Positions 1 to 7,216 of a DNA stretch of 11,619 nucleotides are shown here, in pieces. The DNA is taken from contig JAGHDB010000370.1 in assembly GCA_021160155.1 (NCBI GenBank), positions 1 through 11,619 on the forward strand, written 5' to 3'. Source of the DNA: Bacteroidales bacterium. Its GTDB lineage: Bacteria; Bacteroidota; Bacteroidia; Bacteroidales; UBA12481. The translations under genes were made by a program, and so were the position numbers. The stretch's first letter is position 1; each line of letters starts with the position of its first letter. A model generated the notes under the pieces. It did not search any database. It saw only the letters and a program-made list of their open reading frames with translations, and was not told the origin of the DNA.

Positions 1-754
1 CATCCGGGTTATCCCGTAAATAAAGAGCTTCCTGAAAATCCAGAAAATAGTTAAGAAAAGTCTGAAAAGCAGCACTGGCCAGGTTAGCCGGTTGGTTGAT
101 ATCCAGTTGTTTCAGATAATTCCGGTGGTATGAATCAGGCAATTTGGCTGTCCGGCCTTTCAGGATCAGGTAATTTTCAGGATAGAGAATGCGTTGGGTT
201 GCCCAATTGTAGAGAATATCTGTTTGATGGGCACGGACGAATGAGGAGTCGATCTCAGGATATCGTTTTACATACTCTTTCAGCAGTTGGGATTTCAGGT
301 TTCTTACCGAATCAGAATAGGCAATGAACCGGTCGGGTGGCATTGAAAACAGTTGTTTATCAGCAATTTGAACCTGACGATCCAGTTTGCCGGCCAGCAT
401 GAGGTAATGGTTGGCCGGACCGAGATTTCCTTCAAAAGCCGTATTATCAGGGAACGACCGGGATTGGATATGAACTACCAAATGGCCGCCGGGTTGAAGA
501 TAGATTTGGGTCATCCGGTTGTGGTATATCAGCATTCCGTATACCGGTCCTGTGACCGGGATGACAGTTTCAAAGTGACCGTCGGCATTAATTTTGGTAC
601 TGTCAAGTACAGTTCCGGCAGAAAAGGAGAGGTAATCTTCTGTTTTTGGTATAACTTGGCCGCTTATTGTAGCGGTTTCTGCAGGTTTTGAGTGAGGATT
701 ACATGCAACCAGCAGAACAATACCGATGGTTGTCAATAATGATAATCGTTTCAT
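1..754 (-). CDS. Lipoprotein, DUF4369/TlpA-like N-terminal part (partial, 3' end outside window)
   Basis: Reading leftward from ATG at 754-752, 251 codons stay open to the window edge. The protein starts with a lipoprotein signal: basic MKR, a hydrophobic stretch, then lipobox LVAC with the modified cysteine at residue 18, so it should be an envelope lipoprotein. Residues about 28-125 form a beta-rich stretch (ISGQV..., IYLQPGGHLVV) resembling the DUF4369 domain that precedes a thioredoxin fold in Bacteroidetes TlpA/ResA-like proteins. Residues 125-251 are helical and charged. Any thioredoxin CxxC motif would lie beyond the edge, so redox function is not shown. The start is only 11 bases after the stop of the DUF2723 gene, so it is probably the last visible member of that operon. 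The triplets D51-S-T and D148-S-V match the Bacteroidetes O-glycosylation sequon. The lipoprotein call is strong; the family call is moderate. Confidence 0.8.
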   Translation of the reverse strand, partial: MKRLSLLTTIGIVLLVACNPHSKPAETATISGQVIPKTEDYLSFSAGTVLDSTKINADGHFETVIPVTGPVYGMLIYHNRMTQIYLQPGGHLVVHIQSRSFPDNTAFEGNLGPANHYLMLAGKLDRQVQIADKQLFSMPPDRFIAYSDSVRNLKSQLLKEYVKRYPEIDSSFVRAHQTDILYNWATQRILYPENYLILKGRTAKLPDSYHRNYLKQLDINQPANLASAAFQTFLNYFLDFQEALYLRDNPD

Positions 755-765
755 GCTGCGGGTGG

Positions 766-3700
766 TTATTGCCCCAGTTTATTCATAAAATTGTTATAGG
801 CCTGATTGTATTTCTCTTCAAGTTTCTTATACCATTCATCCTCATTGTATTGCTTGGCCGTAGTCATTAGTGAAGGCAATTCATAACCCAGCGTATTTTG
901 AATATCATTGGATACTGACGGAATCCAACGATCGGGGAGGGAGGTATAATAGTTGATATTATCGGTAATTGCATTATAACAGTGTTCCATGAGGGCTCTT
1001 GCTTCAGTGGTATCACCCAGCGTGTAACGTAAATCAACCTCTTTCAGATCCTGGAGGGTATAACCGATCACATTTATGGGCATGACCTCCTCCAGTTTAT
1101 TCAGTACATCACGGGCTGAATCGGGTTGGTTTATTCTGATCAGTTGATCTGCCAGCCGGATAAAATTGTTCTTCATGTTCTGCATCATTCTGCGGCAGGT
1201 CTCATCCTGGTAAACTTTTGGATTATTGAAGTTGGTATATTTGAATTTATGCATCAGGTTATTGTACAGGATTCCGGTATTAACCATACCCCGCGTGGCC
1301 ATCTGGCGTTCGCCCTTCACAGGGATCAGGCGGTAGGAGAGTCCGTCAAGTTCAAGGTATTCATCCAGTTTGACTGATCCGGACTGACCGGGAGTAGTAT
1401 AATACATGGGCCTTTCCCAGTTGTTATAGGCCAGGATATCCAGAATTATGAACTGATCTTTATACATAGCTCCCTGGGTTTGTCCTTCGGGGATAAATCT
1501 CCATTGGATCTGGGGCACAATTTCACCGGCACGGGCAGGGGATACTGTTCCGTTGGAGACTACTTTTGCCGAATCAACCGGCAAAATAAAAGTAGCGGTT
1601 GGGAAATAATGGAACTGGCGTCCAGAAGAGGTGCCGATCATGGTTTTAGGATCATCGTTGGCTACAAAATCTACTGCCTCTTTCAGATTGACCGGTTGCT
1701 TGACTCGTTCGACTATTGGTATATAACCTCGTTGTCCCTGACGGTATTGTTTGTGGGTCAGGGATATAGGCAATGCTTTGGATTCATAATAGGTCCGTTT
1801 CAGCTGGTCGATATACCAATCCTGCGGCATGAATGGCATACAGCAAACCCTGACATCTGTTCTCACCTTTTCAACTTCCTGAATATACCACAACGGGAAG
1901 GTATCATTGTCGCCATTGGTGAATAGCAGTGCGTTGGGGTCGAGTCCGATGAGATAATCATATGCAAAATCATGGGCGGTGTACCGGCCTGACCGGTTAT
2001 GATCGTCCCAGTTTTCTGATGCCATGATAGCCGGCACCAAAGCCAGGGCTGCCACGGTGGAGATGATGGCACTTACGGTTCCGTTTAACCATTTTGAAAG
2101 AAGCTCATACAGGTAAAGCACTCCGATTCCGATAAACATGGCAAAGGCATAGAATGAACCTACATAGACATAATCACGTTCTCTGGGTGTTTGCGGTACT
2201 TCGTTCAGGTACACGATTATAGCCATGCCGGTCATAACAAAGAGCAGCGTAATGACCCAGAAATTTTTACGCTCTTTTTTGTAGTAATACCAGGCGCCGA
2301 TTAATCCCAGAAGGAGCGGTAAGGCGTAATATTTGTTATGTCCTTTATTATTTTTGGTGGATGCCGGGATGTGATCCTGCGGCCCTAACCGGGCGGCATC
2401 CAGAAATTTGATACCGGTAATCCAGTTACCGTTTTGCACATCTCCAAAACCTTGGATATCGTTTTGCCGGCCTGCAAAATTCCACATAAAGTATCTGAAA
2501 TACATATGCCCCAGCTGGTACCTGAAAAAGAACCTCATATTTTCAACGAAAGTGGGACAATTGATTGTTTCGGTCTTTCCGTTTTTGTCAACCCGCACCG
2601 GCCTGCCTTTGATCCTGCCCCACTGTTTATAGGCATTTGCATATTTAGGATCCAGGCTGTTGTACATTCTCGGGAAGAATGTCGTGAACCGTTTGTCATA
2701 GATATATTTGGTGCGGGTATCTGCCACGATATATTTGCCGTTTTCTTTATCGTAAGCTTTTTTGCCTTCTTTATAATTTTCAACCGGTGCATTAAAATAT
2801 TCGCCGTAGAGTAAAGGCCGCTGACCGTACACTTCACGGTTGACATATGAGAGCAGGGAGAGTGTATTATCGGGATTGTTTTCATCCAGGGGAGGATTGG
2901 CTCCCGACCGGATAGCGAGTATCATGATCGAAGAGTATCCGATCATGATAAAGGTAAATATCAGAAAGATCGTATTCCAAAGCACATTATTTTTCCGGTG
3001 TGTCCGGTAGATGGCATATACGAGTAAAGCTACAAGGATAGCCAGGAAAATCAGCACACCGAAATTAAAGGGGAGTCCAACTACGTTCACAAAAAAGAGT
3101 TCGAAAATGGAAGCAATTTTAAGGGTTCCCTGGATCACACCGTAAAGGATCAGGGCCAGCAATACGACCGAAACAAACAGGGCGGTCAGGATTCCTTTAA
3201 CGGAGAAGCGGTATTTTTTATAATAGTAAACGAGTACAATGGCCGGTAATGCCAACAGATTCAGAATATGTACCCCGATAGAAAGCCCCATCAGGTAACC
3301 GATCAGGATCAGCCACCGGTTGGCACCGGGTTCATCCGCTACGCTTTCCCATTTGAGGATAGACCAGAAAACGACAGCAGTAAATAGTGAAGACATGGCA
3401 TACACTTCAGCTTCAACAGCCGAAAACCAGAATGAATCAGTGAAAGTATAGGCCAGTGCTCCTGCCAGTCCGGCTCCGATCACCGCCAGAGTTTGCCCTT
3501 TTTTAAGTGATTCACCGGATTGAAAAACCTTTCTTGCCAGGTGGGTAATTGACCAGAAGAGGAACATGATTGTAAAACCGGAGGCCAGGGCAGACATAAC
3601 GTTAATGGTTCGTGGAATTGCGGCATGGTTGCCGAAGGCAAAAAGTGAAAACAGCTTACCGATGATCATAAAGAGAGGGGCTCCGGGAGGATGGCCGATT

Positions 3701-3837
3701 TCCATATTGACTGCAGTGGCAATAAATTCACCACAATCCCAAAAAGAAGCACTGGATTCGATACTTAAAATATAGACTGTTGCTGCTATGGCAAATACGA
3801 TCCAGCCGGTTATGATGTTCGTCTTTTTAAAATTCAT
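766..3837 (-). CDS. DUF2723-family polytopic membrane protein (putative GT-C/protein O-mannosyltransferase-like)
   Basis: This 1023-residue protein has about a dozen hydrophobic segments in two blocks (roughly residues 8-310 and 503-605), then a long soluble C-terminal half. The N-terminal loop reads FWDCGEFIATA (33-41), then HPPGAP (49-54), the signature of DUF2723 proteins; the acidic residues D34/E37 sit where GT-C glycosyltransferases carry their catalytic acid. Other family-typical blocks are PRERDYVYVGSF (551-562) and GDNDTFPLW (642-650). Residues about 890-960 look like TPR-type helices (QPDSARDVLNKLEEVMP, TTEARALM). The family is near-universal in Bacteroidetes and related to human TMEM260, a protein O-mannosyltransferase; transferase activity here is inference. 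It lies 47 bases after rnhA and 11 bases before a lipoprotein gene. Length and both ends look complete. Confidence 0.88.
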   Translation of the reverse strand: MNFKKTNIITGWIVFAIAATVYILSIESSASFWDCGEFIATAVNMEIGHPPGAPLFMIIGKLFSLFAFGNHAAIPRTINVMSALASGFTIMFLFWSITHLARKVFQSGESLKKGQTLAVIGAGLAGALAYTFTDSFWFSAVEAEVYAMSSLFTAVVFWSILKWESVADEPGANRWLILIGYLMGLSIGVHILNLLALPAIVLVYYYKKYRFSVKGILTALFVSVVLLALILYGVIQGTLKIASIFELFFVNVVGLPFNFGVLIFLAILVALLVYAIYRTHRKNNVLWNTIFLIFTFIMIGYSSIMILAIRSGANPPLDENNPDNTLSLLSYVNREVYGQRPLLYGEYFNAPVENYKEGKKAYDKENGKYIVADTRTKYIYDKRFTTFFPRMYNSLDPKYANAYKQWGRIKGRPVRVDKNGKTETINCPTFVENMRFFFRYQLGHMYFRYFMWNFAGRQNDIQGFGDVQNGNWITGIKFLDAARLGPQDHIPASTKNNKGHNKYYALPLLLGLIGAWYYYKKERKNFWVITLLFVMTGMAIIVYLNEVPQTPRERDYVYVGSFYAFAMFIGIGVLYLYELLSKWLNGTVSAIISTVAALALVPAIMASENWDDHNRSGRYTAHDFAYDYLIGLDPNALLFTNGDNDTFPLWYIQEVEKVRTDVRVCCMPFMPQDWYIDQLKRTYYESKALPISLTHKQYRQGQRGYIPIVERVKQPVNLKEAVDFVANDDPKTMIGTSSGRQFHYFPTATFILPVDSAKVVSNGTVSPARAGEIVPQIQWRFIPEGQTQGAMYKDQFIILDILAYNNWERPMYYTTPGQSGSVKLDEYLELDGLSYRLIPVKGERQMATRGMVNTGILYNNLMHKFKYTNFNNPKVYQDETCRRMMQNMKNNFIRLADQLIRINQPDSARDVLNKLEEVMPINVIGYTLQDLKEVDLRYTLGDTTEARALMEHCYNAITDNINYYTSLPDRWIPSVSNDIQNTLGYELPSLMTTAKQYNEDEWYKKLEEKYNQAYNNFMNKLGQ

Positions 3838-3884
3838 TATTCCCTGTTTTATCCGTTATGTATGATGGGTAAAGAGCCTGCAAT

Positions 3885-4373
3885 TTAAAAAAGATTTGAC
3901 TCATCTTGTTTGTTCAAGGCTTCATAAACTTCGTCAATAAGCAGTGGGGTTTGGCGGGAGGCCTCTACGGCCAGACGGTCACACCGTTCATTCATAGGAT
4001 GATCGGCATGGCCTTTTATCCAGATGAATTTCACCTGATGCCGGCGGTAAACGGCCAGAAACCGTTGCCAGAGATCCGGGTTTTTCTTTTTTTTAAAATT
4101 GCGCATCTCCCATTGGAATACCCAGCCTTTTTCAACGGCATCTGCCACATATTTTGAATCGGTATAAACCTGAACTTTGCTATTGGGTTGTTTAAGTGCT
4201 TCCAGTGCCACGATTACGGCCAGCAGCTCCATCCGGTTATTGGTAGTATGACGGTAACCGGCAGAGAGTTCTTTGAAATGTTCTCCCTGCTGCAGGATGA
4301 TCCCGTACCCACCCGGACCGGGATTTCCGCTGGCAGCTCCATCGGTATAAACAGTAATTAACGGTTCCGGCAT
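3885..4373 (-). CDS. rnhA: Ribonuclease HI
   Basis: This 162-residue cytoplasmic nuclease cleaves the RNA strand of RNA-DNA hybrids with two Mg2+ ions, removing primers and R-loops. The catalytic set is complete: D11 in VYTDG, E49 in NNRMEL, D72 in YTDSKYV, D132 in NERCD, and the flexible-loop histidine H122 in KGHADHP. The basic handle region with W84, W88 and KKKK (94-97) is of the E. coli type, so this is the handle-containing RNase HI class. Length fits the family (E. coli 155), with a short charged tail. The start codon overlaps the stop codon of the marC-type gene by one base (TGATG), which supports both the start and translational coupling. The RNase H domain sits at the very N-terminus, so no RNA-binding domain precedes it. 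Confidence 0.96.
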   Translation of the reverse strand: MPEPLITVYTDGAASGNPGPGGYGIILQQGEHFKELSAGYRHTTNNRMELLAVIVALEALKQPNSKVQVYTDSKYVADAVEKGWVFQWEMRNFKKKKNPDLWQRFLAVYRRHQVKFIWIKGHADHPMNERCDRLAVEASRQTPLLIDEVYEALNKQDESNLF

Positions 4374-4945
4374 CAGATCTTTATCCCGGTATTTGAAATG
4401 AATAGTTTTATGGCGATTGCCAGCAGGATAATCCCGAAAAATTTCTTCAGTATCATTAATCCTGTTTCGCCCAGTATTTTTTCAAACCAGCTTGTCAGGG
4501 TCAATACCAGAAATACGACTACCATATTCAGCACCACGGCAATGAAGATATTGATGTAATTGTATTCTGCACGGAGTGAGATCAATGTGGTAATTGATCC
4601 GGCTCCCGCAATTAATGGAAATGCAATCGGGACAATAGAGGCGGTTTTTGAGGTTTCTGTTTTAAAAAATTCAACTCCCAGTACCATTTCCATGGCTAGT
4701 ATAAAAATGATGAATGAACCGGCTATAGCGAATGATGAAATATCCACGCTAAAAAGTTTCAATATTGATTCACCCAAAAACAGAAAAGCCATAAAAACCA
4801 GAAAAGAGACCAGGGTGACCTGCCAGGCTTTGACGCGGCCACCTTTACTCTTAATACTCAATATGATGGGGATGCTGCCGAAAATATCTATTACGGCAAA
4901 CATGACCATAAATGCAGTGGCAATTTGTACCCAGTCTATTCTCAT
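4373..4945 (-). CDS. MarC family (UPF0056) integral membrane protein
   Basis: This 190-residue, very hydrophobic protein has six predictable membrane segments (about residues 6-29, 42-64, 70-92, 105-124, 132-151 and 163-184). The family pattern is visible: an N-terminal segment with AVIDIFGSIPI, a central IVPIAFPLIAGAGSITTLI block (residues about 104-122, the re-entrant AxPLxxGPGxI-like motif), and a final FFGIILLAIAIKLF helix. MarC was once linked to multiple antibiotic resistance in E. coli but that was not upheld, and the transported substrate, if any, is unknown. It starts 15 bases after the S46 peptidase stop and overlaps rnhA by one base, so it is an operon member. Length matches the family (about 190-220). 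The family assignment is firm and the function open. Confidence 0.92.
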   Translation of the reverse strand: MRIDWVQIATAFMVMFAVIDIFGSIPIILSIKSKGGRVKAWQVTLVSFLVFMAFLFLGESILKLFSVDISSFAIAGSFIIFILAMEMVLGVEFFKTETSKTASIVPIAFPLIAGAGSITTLISLRAEYNYINIFIAVVLNMVVVFLVLTLTSWFEKILGETGLMILKKFFGIILLAIAIKLFISNTGIKI

Positions 4946-4960
4946 CCGGTTAAATAATCA

Positions 4961-7108
4961 CTAATATGCCAGGGTCATTTCATCAATCAAACGGTGGGCC
5001 CCGGCATATTTATCCATAATAAACAGTACATAGCGAACATCAACACAGATGCATCTCTGCAGATCGGGTTCAAAAGCGATATCCCCGCTCATGGCCTCCC
5101 AGTTACCGTCAAAGGCAAGTCCGATCAATTCACCACGGGCATTTATTACCGGAGAACCTGAATTACCGCCGGTAATATCATTGGTAGTAATGAAGCAGAC
5201 TTTCATTACGTCATTATCGCCATAAATACCGTAATCTTTGTTTTTGTACAGGGTTTTCAGTTTATCGGGGACCACAAATTCCCAGTTATTGGGATCTTCT
5301 TTTTCCATTACTCCTTTCAGGGTGGTAAAATAATTATAATGTACGGCATCTTTCGGGTTATATGACTTGACATTACCATAGGTTAGCCGCATGGTAAAAT
5401 TAGCATCCGGATAGAATACACGGTCTTTTTGCATGGCCATCAGACCATTCATCCAGAGGCGCCGGCCTTTGGACAGATCACTGCTGTATTTAACAAGTTC
5501 GCGACGGACCTCATTGGCCTTGGTAAAGATACTTCTGGCAGCTTTATAGGCAAGATCTTTATCGAGCACTTTTTTATCCGGATGATCCAGAAAGGCATTC
5601 AGCTTGTTTTGATCGGCAAAAATAGATTTGGCAAAGAGCACATCGGCAAATTTCTGGTAATTGTCTTTATATTTTTTGTGGATCAGGATATAAATATCAG
5701 GTTGAAATTCGGCAGGGATATCAGTAGCATAAAGTTTGAACATAGCGGCCAGGATCTTATGATCGGTAGGCGGGTTATAATTTTTATAAAACCGGTCGAT
5801 GTTACCTTTGATCCGGTCGGCCATCTTTTTGGCTTTATCGGTTTCTTTATTATCGAGCAGGCTGTGGATCATGGAAAACTGATTTGCCAGTCCCAGTATT
5901 TCTGTACCGCGCGTAAAGCATTCACTCAGATATTGGTAGGCATTACTATAGGGAGCCTGGGCGGCCACGTTGGTTTTGATCAGGTTAAGTGCATCGCCGT
6001 ATTTAGCCTGCAATTGCGGATCCAAGGCGATCCAATCGGTGAATTGTTTTTCTAAAGCCAGTTTTTGATCTTTCACTTTTAACCGTTTCAATCCCTGATT
6101 CTGTCCGATCGAAAACTTCCAGTAATTGGTGGATCCTGAATATTTTGACGCATATTGAATACGTACTTTCGGATCGGCCAGCATGTCTTTCAGCATGATA
6201 TCCTGGCGAATCCCACGGATTTTAACGCGGTTTGTATTAGTGATATTAATGACATTATCAATTTCAAAAGAGGTCATATAGCGGGTAGTTCCTCCCGGGT
6301 AACCCATTACCATGGTAAAATCACCCTCTTTTACTCCTTTAACCGAAACCGGCAGAAAGTGTTTCGGATTCAGGGGTACGTTATCTTCAGAGAAATTAGC
6401 CGGTTTGCCATCCGGAGACATATAAACCCTGAAAACGGAAAAATCACCGGTATGGCGGGGCCACATCCAGTTATCGGTATCGGCACCGTATTTCCCAATT
6501 GCACTGGGTGGTGCACCAACCAGTCGTACATCCCGGTATTGGGTATAAACCAGCAGAAAGAACTGGTTGCCGTTAAAGAAAGGTTGTACGCGGGCAGAGG
6601 TAAAAGCGTCGGTTTTGACTTCAGACTGGATTTTACCCATCTCCGTGCGAATAGCCATATTACGCTCTGCTTCAGTCATATCGTCATTCAGTTTATTGTT
6701 GATCCGGTCAGAAACATCCTGAATATAGTTGAGAAAGGTGACAGATAATCCCGGGTTTGGCAACTCTTCATCCTGGCTCATGGCCCAGAAACCGTTACTC
6801 AGGTAATCATGGTCTACAGTAGAGTGCGACTGGATAGAACCGTAACCGCAGTGATGGTTTGTAAGCACCAGTCCTTCAGGTGATACAATTTCCGCCGTGC
6901 AACCACCGCCAAAAATAACAATGGCGTCTTTCAGACTGGAATGGTTCACACTGTAAATGTCTTCGGCAGTCAATTGCAGGCCCATTTCGGTGATTTTACC
7001 GATATTCAGTTTTTGCAGCAGGGGCAGAAGCCACATGCCCTCATCGGCTTTTGCGGTCGTACTGAATACTAATACAATAACGATTAAAAACGAAGTGATT
7101 TTTTTCAT
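4961..7108 (-). CDS. dpp7: S46 family dipeptidyl-peptidase, DPP7-type (hydrophobic P1 preference predicted)
   Basis: This 715-residue serine exopeptidase should remove dipeptides from the N-terminus of oligopeptides in the periplasm. A Sec signal peptide covers residues 1-21 (MKK, hydrophobic core, cleavage after AKA). The chymotrypsin-like halves flank a helical domain. The catalytic triad is H86 in TNHHCGY, D222 in WPRHTGDFS and S650 in GGNSGSP. The spacing of 136 residues from His to Asp equals that I recall for Porphyromonas gingivalis DPP7 (His89, Asp225). The residue 18 positions after the serine decides P1 choice in S46: DPP11 has arginine there for Asp/Glu, while this protein has G668 in AFDGNWEAMSGD, so a DPP7-like preference for hydrophobic residues is predicted. 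Length matches DPP7 (about 712). It is first in the leftward operon, with a near-consensus promoter element upstream. Confidence 0.94.
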   Translation of the reverse strand: MKKITSFLIVIVLVFSTTAKADEGMWLLPLLQKLNIGKITEMGLQLTAEDIYSVNHSSLKDAIVIFGGGCTAEIVSPEGLVLTNHHCGYGSIQSHSTVDHDYLSNGFWAMSQDEELPNPGLSVTFLNYIQDVSDRINNKLNDDMTEAERNMAIRTEMGKIQSEVKTDAFTSARVQPFFNGNQFFLLVYTQYRDVRLVGAPPSAIGKYGADTDNWMWPRHTGDFSVFRVYMSPDGKPANFSEDNVPLNPKHFLPVSVKGVKEGDFTMVMGYPGGTTRYMTSFEIDNVINITNTNRVKIRGIRQDIMLKDMLADPKVRIQYASKYSGSTNYWKFSIGQNQGLKRLKVKDQKLALEKQFTDWIALDPQLQAKYGDALNLIKTNVAAQAPYSNAYQYLSECFTRGTEILGLANQFSMIHSLLDNKETDKAKKMADRIKGNIDRFYKNYNPPTDHKILAAMFKLYATDIPAEFQPDIYILIHKKYKDNYQKFADVLFAKSIFADQNKLNAFLDHPDKKVLDKDLAYKAARSIFTKANEVRRELVKYSSDLSKGRRLWMNGLMAMQKDRVFYPDANFTMRLTYGNVKSYNPKDAVHYNYFTTLKGVMEKEDPNNWEFVVPDKLKTLYKNKDYGIYGDNDVMKVCFITTNDITGGNSGSPVINARGELIGLAFDGNWEAMSGDIAFEPDLQRCICVDVRYVLFIMDKYAGAHRLIDEMTLAY

Positions 7109-7136
7109 ATTAAAAAAGGAGTTTGATTTACTGTGC

Positions 7137-7144
7137 GAAAGATA
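7137..7144 (-). promoter_or_regulatory. Candidate -7 promoter element for the S46 peptidase operon
   Basis: On the minus strand the bases read TATCTTTC, five of six fixed positions of the Bacteroidetes -7 box TAnnTTTG. It ends 28 bases before the peptidase ATG. No convincing TTTG -33 box lies 19-20 bases upstream. This is the best candidate in the short divergent region, but weak. Confidence 0.35.
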
Positions 7145-7158
7145 AGAAGAAAAACAGT

Positions 7159-7172
7159 GATTAATGATTAAT
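7159..7172. repeat. Two tandem copies of GATTAAT in the divergent promoter region
   Basis: GATTAAT occurs at 7159-7165 and again at 7166-7172, followed by a related GATTTGA (7173-7179). It lies upstream of both the typA and the S46 promoter elements. It may be a direct-repeat operator or simply AT-rich promoter sequence. Confidence 0.4.
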
Positions 7173-7187
7173 GATTTGAATAATAGC

Positions 7188-7195
7188 TACCTTTG
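7188..7195 (+). promoter_or_regulatory. -7 promoter element of typA
   Basis: TACCTTTG matches all six fixed positions of the Bacteroidetes -7 box TAnnTTTG. Transcription would start near 7199 and leave a leader of about 18 bases before the typA ATG at 7217. There is no good TTTG at the expected -33 spacing; the nearest TTTG (7175-7178) is only 9 bases upstream. Confidence 0.6.
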
Positions 7196-7216
7196 CACGC
7201 ATTTATTTAATGAATC

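Noticed and set aside
130..870. Open frames on the plus strand opposite the lipoprotein gene and the end of the DUF2723 gene
   Set aside because: They lie antisense to better-supported coding sequence, show no domain or plausible start context, and the minus-strand frame has a clean lipobox and family-like sequence.
5429..6748. Long plus-strand open frames (up to about 208 codons) inside the S46 peptidase
   Set aside because: They mirror the codon pattern of the peptidase, have no recognisable motif, and the opposite strand carries a full catalytic triad and signal peptide.
7175..7178. TTTG as the -33 box of typA
   Set aside because: It lies only 9 bases from the -7 element, against the 19-20 expected for Bacteroidetes promoters.
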